DNA of 64,000 nucleotides. Origin: Anisus vortex (taxonomy: Eukaryota; Mollusca; Gastropoda; Planorbidae). Below the pieces are notes generated by a model. That model did not search any database, was not told the origin of the DNA, and saw only the letters and a list, made by a program, of their open reading frames with translations. Below are positions 21,363-33,611 of the stretch, in pieces. Position numbers and translations under genes: made by a program. The stretch lies in the NCBI GenBank assembly GCA_949126835.1, contig OX421492.1, positions 38,894,886-38,958,885 on the forward strand. Direction: 5' to 3'. How positions within the stretch are numbered: the first letter of the stretch is position 1; each line of letters starts with the position of its first letter.

Positions 21363-22410
21363 ACTTTGTATTTAAAAAAAATGGACAAGCTTTTAGCTTT
21401 AACTTTAACACATATATAAATATACATATAATGTATATTAAGGGAGAGGATGAATTCCCAGCTTTTTAGAAGGGTTTAGCTCCAGGGTTAAAGTTATCCA
21501 CTAATTTGCTTTAGAACAAACAAAGCCAACAATGAATAATACAAAAAAAGTTTAGCTAGCAAATTAATAGAAAAGGTATGTACAATTGTATGTGAATATC
21601 ATGATAGCTGATACCTGTATGAGCTGCCTGCGTACATGTAATTTTTCATAGGAGTAATTTAACTGGCTTAAAAAGCATATTTTAAGACTGTTGATCAGAT
21701 TTTGATGTAGCACATTTAGACCAGACAAGGTTACTCTATACATTCATATATGTATTTTTGTATATATATTTATTTCGTTCAGTGATAGCAATTTTACCAT
21801 TAGTTAGGAGGAATGAGCAGCAATCAACTTTAAACAAAACTTCATTGGACTATATTTTTCACTTTTCTGCGAACACGTTTATTACAAATACGCTCGCCAT
21901 ATGAGGACATTAGAGAGAGAAAATTAAAATAGGAGGTCGCTGGACCATGTGACAATGTAGGGCATATATAGTGTTCTAAGGTGACGATTCTACATCATTG
22001 ATAACAATAACTGAAACCTTGATGTCGCACCAATAGGGCCTATTCATTAAAAATAATTGTTGCTTTCATTTTAACAGGCAGATAAAAGCAAAGTTTTATT
22101 TTGATGGAAATTATAAGGATTTTTTATCTTTCAATTTGTAAAATAAAACGCTGGGACAAAACTTCAAAGTAGTGACGTATAGATTGGCCTGATTAATGAG
22201 GAGTGAAGTATTGGGGAATTACCTATTACAGTATCTGATTTTTAAATTTACTTTTTTCCCCTGAGATTTTTGGTTATTATAAAAAACAAATACGTACATC
22301 AAACCATAAACCATGACAGCTTTTAACACTGTAATTTGGGTCTTCAAAATGTAATGTTTTACTTTATCCCAAATATTTTTTGAAAATTGCAACATTTTTC
22401 ATTGCTTGTA
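21363..22410. other. intergenic sequence, nothing recognised
   Basis: AT-rich sequence without a supported gene, tandem repeat or TIR pair. Confidence 0.5.
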
Positions 22411-25080
22411 TTTTTTTTTATTGAGTGTTACATTGTAGGCCTACTGATGGTCTCAAAAGCGTACAAACACAATGAAATACATAAATATTTTGATCATTTA
22501 AGAATCTGTCTAAGTTAGAAAGTTGATGACTCTCACAAGATTTAAAGTAGCCTAGTCATACTTTAATGTTTGGTTTAATCTTAAGTGTGATGGAGTGTAG
22601 AAAGATAGCATTGATGGTAGTATATTTGAAAATTGTATTTAAAAATGCTTAAGTAGGCCTAGTTAGGCTAAGTGTTTAGTTTAAACTAATTTGAAGCTAT
22701 TATAATGCTCTCAACTTTTCAAAGTGAAAAGAGTGACTTTCAGTTTCAGTCTTTAAGTGTGCATACTCCTAGCCTAGGTAGCCTAATCTTACTAATTTAG
22801 TCTGAAAGTTAGCAGTAGGCCTAATCTGTGCTATGGTCAATAAAAACCCTCTGACATATTTCATAACTGTTTTATATTATTTATTACTAAACATAATATA
22901 ATATTAAATATATAGGCCTACATCAAACCACAAGTCAGAAGACAAATGTAGGAGAGGCCTAATATAAATACTAACAAACAGTAACAGATTTTTTAAACGT
23001 TTTTATGCCATCTTTTTACAACTATAATTTTATAATAGAAGACTAATTTTATTTAAAATAGTTAATAACTTTATTTGATGGGCTAATTACTAATACTAAT
23101 ATAAATAGGCCTAGTAGGCTATAGATAGGGGCCTATATTAATATAGGCCTAATATAGGAATAAAATAATATAGGTAGGCCTACGGAATTAAAATAGAATA
23201 GGCCAGGCAGGGTGTTAATTTTTGTGACATTGAGTTTGAGTACCGAACTAACTGTACTCAAACATGGGTTATTAGTTATTAGTAGTTAGGCCTATTGCCT
23301 ATTGGATTGGGGATTGGGTGGAAAAATCCTTTCCTTTGCCTTTTGACTACTTTACTTTCGGAAGTTTAGGAGTTTAGAGTTTAGGCTTAGGCCTAGGCTA
23401 CGGTAATACTTTAGTCAGTTTAGTGTACTTGGTTCTAGAAAAATAGAACCAATTACACTAAAGTATAGCCATATAGTAATAGTTACATACTACATAGTAC
23501 ATACTATGTAACATAGCACATAGCCTCACACTCACATTGTGACATAGTGTCACATAGGCCTACTTTCTTTCAGTTTCAGTGAACTTTCACATTCACATAG
23601 CTATGACATAGCCATATCAATATCTCAATTTGTTTATTTATCCTTTCCAAAACTTACTGGTATGAGATGGTACTGAGAGCAATCTATGTTAATTGTAACC
23701 ATGCAACCTCGGTTACTGGCCATAATCCAGGATGACATTATTTGTACATATTGTTACACATTGAAATGTAAACATTCTATCATTACACTTTTTTTCTCTT
23801 CCGTCAGTTCAATCAATAATATCTCAAAACGAGGTTGGAAATGTACATCCGTTTACATTTTCGGTGTTAAGGATTTCTTTTTATGATATTCGTTTTTTTC
23901 CCCATACCGTGTTGGTTGTAGGCTTAAATTACATGTAGGCCTATTTAGATTGTATGTTGTTGTTGTTGTTTTTTTTAAAAGAAACTAAAATGAAGATTGC
24001 TTTAAAATTTCTACGTAAGCCTCTTTAAAATAGCGTTAATTTAAGTTTATTTTATGCTGTTTTAAAAGTTGATTTTGATTTCCATAGAAAAGTAGGTCTA
24101 TAGCCTATAGCCTATACCTATCCTATAGTCTATATAGTCTATAGGCTATGCTTTTTTTAAAACTTAGGCCATTTAATTATTTCTTTAGAGTTAGGCCTAT
24201 TACACATTTTTGTAAATACAGTAACAATGTTTATTCTGAGAAAAAAGAACCTAAGTCTTTAAACTTTCAATCTAATTTCATATATTACGTTTCAACTATT
24301 GCCTAATTAGACCTATATATTATCCTATATAAAATGGGGATATGAGCAGAACTGTGTAGTCTAAGAAAAGGAGGAATAAGGGGGGGGGGGGGTAATAGCG
24401 GGCGATTTCTTGTGCCCAAATTCATCATGACATATATGGTATTTAAGAACTATTATTTTAAATAAAGCGCACTTTTTGCACCCATCCTCTCCTATTATAG
24501 TAGGTAGGCCTAGTAAGTTTTCAAAAACAAAATTGCTGTAGGCCTGTTAAGAGTAGGCCTAGGCCTATTTCATTTAAAGAAGCGCAATACCTAAAGGCCT
24601 AGGCCCTATATTTTTTTATGTGACGAAATTTGTTTCACCACCCTTCGTCACAAATCGTCACAATCTAAGGTGCGTGACGTCACTTATGAACTATCAAATA
24701 ATAATATGCAATTCAGTGTTTACCATAATATTAATTTGAAAAAAAAACAAACCATTTTTTTAATATATAGGCCTATATAGGGCCTAAGCTTATAATAAAT
24801 TATAAAAGGACGACTTCTAGACCCGCTCTCAGGCGCTCTCCCCTATAATGAAATGTTATATAGCCTTGGTGTAGGCTACCTGCTGGTTTAATGTGCTAAT
24901 AATTAATCTATAATATGAGTTCATATTTAATAACATTTGAAAAGATATTTAAAAGGATAATAAATGTAGGCCTATTCAACTAGCGAGTTCAGTTGTAATT
25001 TCATTGTTATTACCAACATAAATTTCTTGACTGCTCCTTTTTATTGAAGATGTAGGCCTAAGTAAGTCCCCATACAAAAA
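22411..25080. repeat. TAGGCCTA-rich tract
   Basis: The words AGGCCTA/TAGGCCT recur many times on both strands, often embedded in variants such as TAGCCTATA and CTATAGGC. A second, smaller cluster is at 3960-4840. The tract has no fixed period and no coding signal. It also contains a 12-G run at about 24381. This looks like slippage or biased accumulation of a short self-complementary word, a flavour I associate with gastropod genomes (inference). Confidence 0.7.
24637..24690. promoter_or_regulatory. CRE-like cluster (TGACGTCA)
   Basis: A full cAMP-response-element palindrome TGACGTCA sits at 24675-24682, next to CTTCGTCACA and TCGTCACAAT and the word TGTGACGAA at 24619. It could belong to an upstream promoter of the minus-strand gene, but no transcription start was identified, so the role is only suggested by the motif. 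Confidence 0.3.
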
Positions 25081-25569
25081 AACTAAGCTATTGGCTGGCC
25101 TATTACAATTATTACAATTGCGGCATTAGGTGATTTTTACAAAATTGCAACATTAGATGACTATTGCTTCTACAACAGCACTATTCTAATTTTATTTTGG
25201 AATGTGTGGGGGCCCCTTTTGTGTGGGGGCTCCTGTTCCATAGAAAGATGTGGAACCTGCCTTTATAAATACGCCTCTGCCTATAGTAGACTTATCTAGA
25301 TGATTGATGGTGTCAGTAAAATCATGTTCCACCTGTTGCTTAACTGAAAATAAATAATTCGTAAATTTTCTGCTCTAAAGGTATTAGCTTTTACAATATA
25401 AAATTTTTTCTTGAGGCCTTGTGGTGCCCCCCCCCCCCCAAACGCTTGGTGCTCTAGGCACGTGCCTTGTTTGCCTAATGGTTAATCCAGGCCTGGCCTA
25501 GCCAAGTTGTCCAGGCGAAACAGTCCCGTGGTGGACATAAGATAAGTTTTGATGAACTCAAGCTCAAGC

Positions 25570-25790
25570 TTACAGCAACATTAGATGACCAACACACATT
25601 GCGACATTAGATGACCAACATTAGGCCTACTTTGTGAGATTAGATGACCTAAACAATGTTGCGACATTATATGACCTATACAACCTTGTAATATGAGATG
25701 ACCTACAAAACATAACGACAATAGATGAAATATGCGACATTGTGAAATTAAATGACCTAAGAAATATTGCTACATTAGATGGCCTACACC
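25570..25790. repeat. degenerate tandem repeat (ACATTAGATGACC words)
   Basis: About eight imperfect copies of a roughly 28-bp unit built on GCGACATTAGATGACCTACA. Two further copies lie at 25115-25165. Divergence between copies is high, so the array is old. Confidence 0.7.
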
Positions 25791-26740
25791 AGAGTTCGGC
25801 AGCCTTTTCCTAACAGTGTTGCTAAACTAGGATTCCTTAGACCAAGGCCAAAAGCAAAGATTTTTTTATAAAGAAAATGGTTTAAGCGTTTTATATTTAA
25901 TACAAAATTAACGTGTTCGTTATAATCATCCTTTTACTTTCCATTTATATCAAATAGGCCTACAATATTTCATTACAAAACTGTCACATATATGGTAGGC
26001 CTAATTATTGTCTAAATATTATCATTTGTTATTTAAGATGAGGATCTAACACCTGCAAATGTTTATTATAATTTTGATCTCAGTTTAACTGAGAAGTCCT
26101 TTGATTTATTTGGAGCATATATTGCAAATTAAATACTAATGTTATTCGGTATAGATACACTGTAATGATACAAACTGGGTAGTTAATGTAATGTTTAAAA
26201 ATAAACATATAAATTCTTTAGTCTTATAATATTTATACAATTTTCAAATAATTTTTACAGTCGGATCATTTCAAAGTTATACATTAGAAGCCTTTTATTC
26301 TTTTATAAAAGAAAAAAAAAAGAATTCAAAATATTAGTTCAAATAAAACGGATTAATATCTCCCTTTAATTAAAAAAACTTTTCAACATTTGATTCAATA
26401 GTGATGCCAAAAAGTTATGTTTTGTAATATAACCAGTGGCGTAGCCAGGTTTTGACGCTAGAGAGAGCGAAATTTTAGACAAAAGGCCCCACTTTTAGCA
26501 ATTTTTCCAGATTAATAGAATAACTAAGAATTCTTACGTATCAGGTGTTATAAGAAAACCCTGTGCCTCAGGATACACACACTGTATAATAGTGCAGTTT
26601 TTATTTAACCATTCACGATTCTTTTTCTAGCAACTAATAGTGATGGGAATTTCTGCAAAATTGATTGTATCTACTGCTCATTTTCGGAATGAACATCTAG
26701 TATCGAAAAGTATTATAGAATCAACGCGAATGCTCTATAT
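25791..26740 (-). mobile_element. hAT-like family A, right part of a minus-oriented copy
   Basis: Begins at the TIR-like CAGAGTTCGGCAGCC. Read on the minus strand, 25880-26200 matches the right half of the element at 41967-44009 (words TTAATTTTGTATTAA, ACTACCCAGTTTGTAT). The left half of the same orientation appears at 28230-29170, so this copy seems interrupted by the plus-oriented copy starting at 26741. Confidence 0.55.
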
Positions 26741-28229
26741 CAGGGATCGGCAACCTTAGGCACGCGTGCCAGATTTGGCGCGCAGAATGATTTTCAGTAA
26801 AGACCTCAAAAAATATTGTTTAATGCAAGTGAAAACAAAGTATGTCAGCATAATTTGTGGGGGCTGCATGGCGAACTACACGGGAATCACACTGGACAAC
26901 TACTTTTTAATTCAGAAATCTTTGTATGCAAAGCTCCCATCATTGGACTTGCAATCTGTGATTGAATATATTGTTAAGATAGTCAATTGTATAGTTTCTC
27001 AAGTCTCTTCTAGAAGAAAGTCATACGGAGTATAGGTAAAGTCTTGGATAGATTATTTTCTTGTCTGGAAGCAATTAAGATGTATCTTAATGGACACAAA
27101 AAATTCCGTTATTGAATGAGGAGAACTGACTGTTGAAGCCAATGTTTCTGTATGACTTGGCGACACGTTTCAGTGAGTTAAACTTCCATTTACAAGACTG
27201 GGTCCAAAAGCACTTGAAGTGTTGGGCAACTGGAATGGATTTGCATTGAAAAATGGGCATATCTTTCCGTGAAATCAATTTCAAAAATTTAACTCTTTCC
27301 CTATTTTAAGGCGAATTAAGATAGATGAGCATTTTTAGAAGTACACTAGTTATATTAAAACAATTACTCGTTTGGTGTCACTAGCATTAAATTTGGAGAA
27401 TTTAATTGAAGGGAGATAATTAACCCGTTTTCTTTACATTAATATTTCTAACCTGTTTCATTTTTGTTTCCTTTTTGAAAAAATAATAGCTTACAATTTA
27501 TAACTCTAAATGATCAAATTACACAAGATAGTTGAAAATTATATACATATTTTACGACTAAAGACTGTACATGTACAAATTCAAACTTTAAAATAACTAC
27601 CCAGTTAGTATGATTATTTTGTATCTCTTCTTTTTCATTTCCATCTTGAACATTTTTGTATGCATTATTTTTCCATCAGGTTATGATATTATGTTAGAGT
27701 ACATCTCAGTTATTCTGAGATCGAACACGAAAGACCTTATATCAGAATAAATAATAAATAAATCATGTCGAAGACTACAGGGAAAAAAAGGCACATGTCA
27801 CACATTTCCACTTTTGAGATAAATGAAATTTTGTCTTTGAAAGTCGCTATGTTTGTTCTTACTTGCCTTTTCTTTGGGTGTTTCTGTAGCATTACATAGG
27901 CCTATTTTGGGTTGGATTTTACTATTTTGCTAACCTTCAGGCTTATGTTTACATAGTATGATAGTAGTGGACATAATTCAAATAATTGGAAAATGTGACA
28001 TGTGCCCTTTTTCCCCTGTGGTCTTCTCTATTATTACTAGAAAAATTTCGTGACAACTAAATTCAAATATTGATAACTATTAATGTGTAAGTTGAGTAAT
28101 AAAATTGTGCATTAGATATGAATGATTTTTTTTAAAAAGCTGATAATAACAAGCAGGTACATTTTTTATTAAATATAAAACGCTTTAATGATTTTCTCTG
28201 TTACGCTACTTTTTATTTTGGTTTTAGTC
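26741..28229 (+). mobile_element. hAT-like family A, plus-oriented copy
   Basis: Starts with the TIR CAGGGATCGGCAACCTTAGG, as do 33274, 33612 and 41967. The interior 27090-27420 matches the centre of the 868-bp element at 17030-17360, and 27420-28220 matches 42720-43290. No right TIR was found before the sequence switches to the opposite orientation near 28230. No transposase coding region recognised. Confidence 0.6.
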
Positions 28230-29171
28230 TTGCTTACGGCACTAAATAAATCGTATGACTAATTATTTATTATTTCTTTATATAAATCAAACATTATGGT
28301 ATTCATTACAAGATTAAATTATCAGAGGATTAAAATACTTAACGTTAAACACTTGTAAATAAACATTTCCTGCATTAATTGTTTGTCCATTTAAGGATTT
28401 TATATTTTTAACATTAATAAATTCAGAAATGACATAGATTCTAATATAATGCTATTAAATAAGTCTCTTATGCTTATTAAATTAATAATACAAAAAAAAT
28501 TGTTTAAGAATTACTTATATTTATGTTTAATTAAAGAAGATGAGCATAAAAACTATTTTAAATGTAATTATAAATAGTCTGTATTAATTAATGAGCCGTC
28601 AAGTGTAAGTGCTCACAAGTGAATGTTGAACCTAAAGCTGAAAGTTAAAGAGTGAATGCCTAGTAGTTGAGAACAGCAGATGACTTTGCTAAGCAGCTTC
28701 CTTCAACAATTTATCCGCAAATGGGCACATATATTTTAAATGTTTAAAATTCAACTTGCAGCATTTTAAAATCGCCAATATCCCTTAAAAAAATATACCT
28801 AAATCTAAGATGGTTCTATTAATAACAAACCAGGCTTGATGCGGTATGAAAAAATGAGTCCATCAATTTTAAAGTCTTGCCTTTGATTAGAAAACTCCGC
28901 GTTGAGTGCTTCGATGTACTTATGAAAAAGCCCAACTATATATCTTAATATATGCCTTAATATAGGGATGTGTTTTTTTTTTACATGTAGTTAAATGTTT
29001 TGAAATTAATTTCATGGCAGGTACCAATGTATGTCCATATTCAATGAAATCTTTTCCAGTGATCCTTGTAAATGCAATTCACTGATATATGTCGATATGT
29101 CATTCAGAAATATCGGCTTCAACAGTCAGATTTCCTCATTCAGAACCGGACAATGTTTTTTTTTAATGAAT
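28230..29171 (-). mobile_element. hAT-like family A, left part of a minus-oriented copy
   Basis: Reverse complement of 42045-42660: words CGGTTCTGAATGAGGAAA, TTACAAGGATCACTGG and the AT-rich run to TCTTGTAA all recur in order. Together with 26741-28229 it makes a head-to-head inverted arrangement. Confidence 0.6.
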
Positions 29172-29425
29172 AAAAAACACCTCTTGGAGGACTAGCGATC
29201 TGAAGGACCTGGGTTCGAATCCTGGTGGAGGCTAGGGTTTTTACCCGGGATTTGAGGGTGTCCCTGAGTCAACCCAGCTCTGACGGGTACCTAACATTAG
29301 TTGGGGTAAAGTAAAGGCGGCTGGGCATTGTGTTGGCCACACATCCCCTAGTATGCCGTGGCTTCAGAAACTGGTGAACGCTGCTTCGCCAGCCCTATGA
29401 TAGTTTGACCAACTTAGCATTGCGA
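29172..29425 (+). mobile_element. tRNA-derived SINE copy
   Basis: Head with A-box-like GGACTAGCGATCTGAAGG and B box GGGTTCGAATCCTGG, then the family body: GAGGGTGTCCCTGAGTC, GGGTACCTAACATTAG, GGCTGGGCATTGTGTTGGCC and a tail GTGAACGCTGCTTC. Same order as 48055 and 54757. This is a retroposed SINE, not a tRNA gene: the anticodon arm is not conserved. Confidence 0.85.
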
Positions 29426-29731
29426 CAGTTTGTAACTATTTTTTTAAGCCAATAGGTTCAATGCATTGAGGTGTTTAGCAGACATTTTTATGATGGCTAA
29501 ATAGGCTTTTTGTAATTATGTCTGCCATTTGGAAACACAATAATAGTTGGATAGCTTAATAGATAAATGATATGAGATAATTTTATTGTAGACAGATAGA
29601 TAAATAGACGGAGAGATAGCTATTATAGATATATATTGTAGATATTATAGATAAATATTATAGATAGATATTATTGAAAGAAAGTTATTGTAACAGTTTA
29701 ATGTTTTTTTTTAAACATTGGTTATTGTGGG

Positions 29732-30262
29732 TAGATGCCGACAGAAATTCGATTTCGGTTTCGGCGCGGAAAGTAGACAAATGGCTTCTTACGGTGTAGT
29801 TTCGGTTTCGGTCGAAGCCAAAAAGTTATATTTCGGTTCGCTTTCGGTTTCGGCCGAAACTGATATTGACGATCGGTCATCAGCCGAATATCTATTTTAA
29901 CTTTTAAAATTCAGAATGCAACCTAGTTCTGCATCTATTACTCTGCATATTGATAATTTCATTTAGTTAATCTGTTGCGAATTAATCTGTCTGAAGTAGA
30001 AGATTGAAGTTAATAGGCTAATAAACGGATTATTTAATCATCCCAAAGAATGTCAAAAAATGGAGTGTGGGGCTACTTACTGTGCAGTCTTTTAAAATCT
30101 TTTGCTACTTGGAGATTTCGGTTTATCTTTCTGTTTTGGTTTCGGCCGAAGGTGTAGTTAAACTTTCGGTTTCTGCTTCGGTTTAGGCAAAAGTAAATTT
30201 ATAACCTTCGGTATATTTTCGTTTTCGGCCGAAACCAAAAATGTGCTTTCGGTTGGCCTCTG
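29732..30262. mobile_element. 531-bp hAT-like element of CGGTTTCGGCCGAAA words
   Basis: Ends TAGATGCCGACAGAAA (left) and TTTCGGTTGGCCTCTG (right) are inverted with a few mismatches. Octamers attgtggg (29724-29731) and attatggg (30263-30270) flank it, an 8-bp target duplication with one difference. Both subterminal regions carry repeated TTTCGGTTTCGG and the palindrome TTTCGGCCGAAA. No transposase. Confidence 0.8.
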
Positions 30263-30347
30263 ATTATGGGCTACCTCTTACTGGATAACATTGTTAAACA
30301 ATTTGCTATAATTTAATTTTTTTGTAGCTAAACTAATATTTTTTCAG

Positions 30348-30515
30348 TGCGATTTTGTTCAATCTGGCAGCTGGCAATATGACAACGAAGGGTGCCAAGA
30401 CTCCAAGACCAAACGTGTTGTCCTAGCTAATGACGCAGAGGAAATGGAGATCCAAGAGAATAGCTTAGGGGCACAGCAAAGCAGAGATGTCTTCAGAGAT
30501 CCATTAACAAGATAG
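30348..30515 (+). CDS. orphan exon-like ORF, uncertain
   Basis: A good acceptor (ATATTTTTTCAG, ending 30347) is followed by 55 codons to TAG at 30513-30515; codon use and GC are unlike the AT-rich flank. It starts CDFVQSGSWQYDNEGCQDSK. The spacing C-x-F-...-W-...-G-C recalls the first half of a GPS motif, but the second half (C-x-C-x-H) is absent. An AATAAA lies at about 30617. It could be a terminal exon of an unidentified plus-strand gene, or a remnant. I found no partner exon. Confidence 0.3.
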   Translation, partial: CDFVQSGSWQYDNEGCQDSKTKRVVLANDAEEMEIQENSLGAQQSRDVFRDPLTR

Positions 30516-30890
30516 TTTGTATTTAAATTATTTACTTGCTACACGCTGGCCTACGATTAGTGGTGAAATCAGGATTTCGCCCAGATGTTTGTATGTGCTA
30601 GTTTTAGAGGACAAAAAAATAAACAGAAATTTAATACATATCTTAGTTTTATTCCTTTTTTCTGGTGTTATAGATCTAGAAGAGTTGCAGTATTATTACT
30701 GAGATAATCTGGCAGACATTTTTATAATAGCAAAGTAATTTTTGCAATTATGTAGGTCAGTAGGTCTTTTATAAAAGAAGGTAATCTATACCAAAAATTA
30801 TTCTGCGGACAGAATAGATTACCACATACACATCTTAGGTACACAAAGATTATGGTTCGGGCCAGTGTTAACACCATAGTAGAATAGCCT

Positions 30891-31205
30891 CCAAAAAAAA
30901 AACCAGAACCGGACTGGCCTTCCGGCTCTTAAGTCTAAAGCGTAACGATTTTTAAGGATGAACCAGGCGGGGTAGGGGGGCACACCCAAATTTGTGGCGT
31001 GCCATGTCACTTAGGGTACGGTATCCGCAGCCGTCATGTACTATTTTTCCCACTGCGGAATTCCCCTCGGATCACTATCGTGGTGGCACGCCCGTATACT
31101 TGCATTGACGCCCGGTAGCTCAAATCCCATACTATAGGTATGGGCATCTAGGCACCAGTGCGGGGTTGAGGCGAGTACGCTGCGCTCACTGCTTTCTCAT
31201 TGAAG
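30891..31205 (-). repeat. GC-rich dispersed repeat, copy 1 (SINE-like)
   Basis: The reverse complement aligns over its length with 53226-53556: shared words GCCTCAACCCCGC, AGATGCCCATA, TATAGTATGGGATT, CTACCGGGCG, CCACCACGATA, GATCCGAGGGG, CCGTACCCTAAGT and CGGAAGGCC. The A-box/B-box-like words GGGATTTGAGCTACC are compatible with a tRNA-related SINE, but the class is not certain. Confidence 0.8.
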
Positions 31206-32199
31206 AATATAAACAGCTAATAGGTATAATAAATATAGGCCTATGCCTTGTAATCTACTTTTCAGCTACTGGCATTTTTCAAAAAAAGAAAGGAAACAAT
31301 AAGACTACACAATAGAAATCTAAGAAAACATAAGAAAATGAAAATATGCTGAAACAAGTAAGACATGTGTCTCCTGGAGAAAGAGATGAGTCATCGGGAG
31401 ATGAGGAAATTGCATTATTCCAATCTTTAGATTCCGTCAACTTTCTATGACATATTTAAATATGAAACGACAACGTAATCCATAATTTGTTAACCCTTCC
31501 CGTACCGACCTACTTCTATCTATGCTGCCTTCAGTTCCGCAATATACGCGCCCGGGACTGTAAGGATTAAAATGTATAAATCTATTTATATTGAAATAGA
31601 CAGAGCTGCTTATTTAAAAATACTAAACCTCTTCACCGGCCATGACCATGTCTCTTTACCATCTGGTTCATTGTACAATTTGTTCAATAGTCTTTTTGTT
31701 TTTATAAATGCATCGAAGCAGCACTTTACAAACTTTTTGTTCTTGAACGTCTACTTTGTGAATGACTTATATTTTATATCGCCTATAATTAAGATATACC
31801 GTAAATGCATTTTTACACCATTTTCGTGTTTTTTTTTAAATTGTTTTTGAAAAACTATATTTTACATATTTAAATTTAAATATAGCATATGTATATAAGC
31901 CCTCCAGGACTGGAGCTAAAATTTTAGTAACGATCAGATACATGTCAATCACAAAATGGCCGCTTGGTCAAAATCTACTAAGTCTACACTATAGTTAGTA
32001 GGCCTACATCAAAATAATCTGACCAAGACCTAGATTGCTATATTTTGAGACCCTGTAATTTTGCTTCCATGACCCAGTACTGGACATTTGCTATCTAGTG
32101 GTGAAATCTTCTTGCATTCTATTCACTAGGGTCACGTGTTTTCTCTGTTTCTCTCTCTCTTTTTTTTTACTGCTATAGAGCATTATTCCATTATTTTTA

Positions 32200-32830
32200 G
32201 TTCCGCGACCCTTTTATACAGCTTTTCACATTATGGCGACCCCCAACCATAAACTTTTTTTCGTCGCTACCTTATAACTGTAATGTTCTTCTGTTATAAA
32301 ATGTAATGTAAATATTACATATAACTGTAATGTATTACTGTTATAAAATGTAATGTAAATATCTCATATAGTCTAACTGTAATATGCTACTGTTATAAAA
32401 TGTAATGTAAATATTTCATATAACTGTAATGTATTACTGTTATAAAATGTAATGTAAATATCTTATATAACTGTAATGTGCTACTGTTATAAAATGTAAT
32501 GTATATATCTCATATGCTGACTGTATTTCCAGTGTTACAAATTGAACATTATTAAAGCACAGTGATTATTATAATCATAAAAATCCATTTAAAATTATAT
32601 ATTGTGAAATATTTATTTCTAATTACAACACAGCGTCAGAGCTAAGATTGATATTGCGTCTTTCTCATTGGCTTACACAACGAAGATCATCTTTCACAGC
32701 AAGTCTAATTCTGTATTTGATATGATATTCAACAAGTTGGAAAGCTCGCCTGTAGACTGATAAAATATGTATTTTCCGGGGGTCTTAGGTGACCTCCATG
32801 AAATGGTTCTTTGACCTCTATTAAGATTAA
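32200..32830. mobile_element. hAT-like MITE remnant with internal 42-bp repeats
   Basis: Left part holds TTCCGCGACCC and GGCGACCCCCAACC, right part GGGGGTCTTAGGTGACC and GAAATGGTTCTTTGACC, the inverted 'rule-of-GCGACCCC' words typical of hAT MITE arms. Between them about six copies of a roughly 42-bp unit (TGTTATAAAATGTAATGTAA) lie at 32272-32515. Exact ends not found. Confidence 0.5.
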
Positions 32831-33273
32831 GTAAATAATGTTGGTATATTATTAAAATAAAAATATTCTTTTAATTTGTTTAAAAATAATCAATGCTAGC
32901 AAAAAAAATAAATAATTACGCAAATACTAAATCTAATCAAGGGAGATAATAGTCCTAAATTTAAGTCTCTGGGGTAATAATTTTAGTAAACATTTTTTTA
33001 CTACACAATTTGCATTTCAAAATAAATTGTCTACGCATATACCAATAGCGTTACTCAAATTGATAAAATACGTAAAATGAACAAATAATTAATTAATGTT
33101 TTTACATTATAAAAGTAATTTTTAAAACACATTTTTAGCTACTAGCTTGTTTTCATCAGTATGCATTTACTTCTAACATATAATTAATAAAACAATTTGT
33201 ATTTAACTTAATTTAATAAACAGCCTTATTTTAAAGGTTTCAAGACTGTTAAGAAAAGAGAAATAGGTTAGAC

Positions 33274-33603
33274 CAGGCGTCGGCAACCTATGGCACGAGT
33301 GCCAAAATGGGAACACCGAGAGGCTTGCAATGGCACGCTGAAGATTTCCAAAAAGGCAATTAAAGTATTTTCTACAAGAAATTGAGTCCAAGAGCAGGAT
33401 ACATTTTAGGCTATTGGCACACTGAATGACTTAGAAATACTACTTTGGCACACTAAATGACTTACAAATACTACTTTGGCACACTGAATGACTTACAAAT
33501 ACTACTTTGGCACACTGAATGACTTACAAATATTACTTTGGCACACTGAATGACTTACAAATACTACTTTGGCACACTATTATCAAAAGGTTGCTGACCT
33601 TTG
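33274..33603. mobile_element. small hAT-like MITE with internal 31-32-bp repeats
   Basis: Left TIR CAGGCGTCGGCAACCTATGG and right end AAGGTTGCTGACCTTTG are inverted. Inside, five copies of TTGGCACACTGAATGACTTA plus ACAAATACTAC lie at 33413-33570. Flanks are ggttagac (33266-33273) and gtctatac (33604-33611). Confidence 0.75.
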
Positions 33604-33611
33604 GTCTATAC

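Noticed and set aside
29190..29240. Possible tRNA gene (GGTTCGAATCC B box)
   Set aside because: The cloverleaf is not complete and the same head is followed by the same body in several places; it is a SINE.
31491..31568. A fourth, 75-bp TTAA element (TTAACCCTTCCCG ... GTAAGGATTAA)
   Set aside because: The inverted match is short and imperfect and the interior is only about 70 bp; not enough to call.
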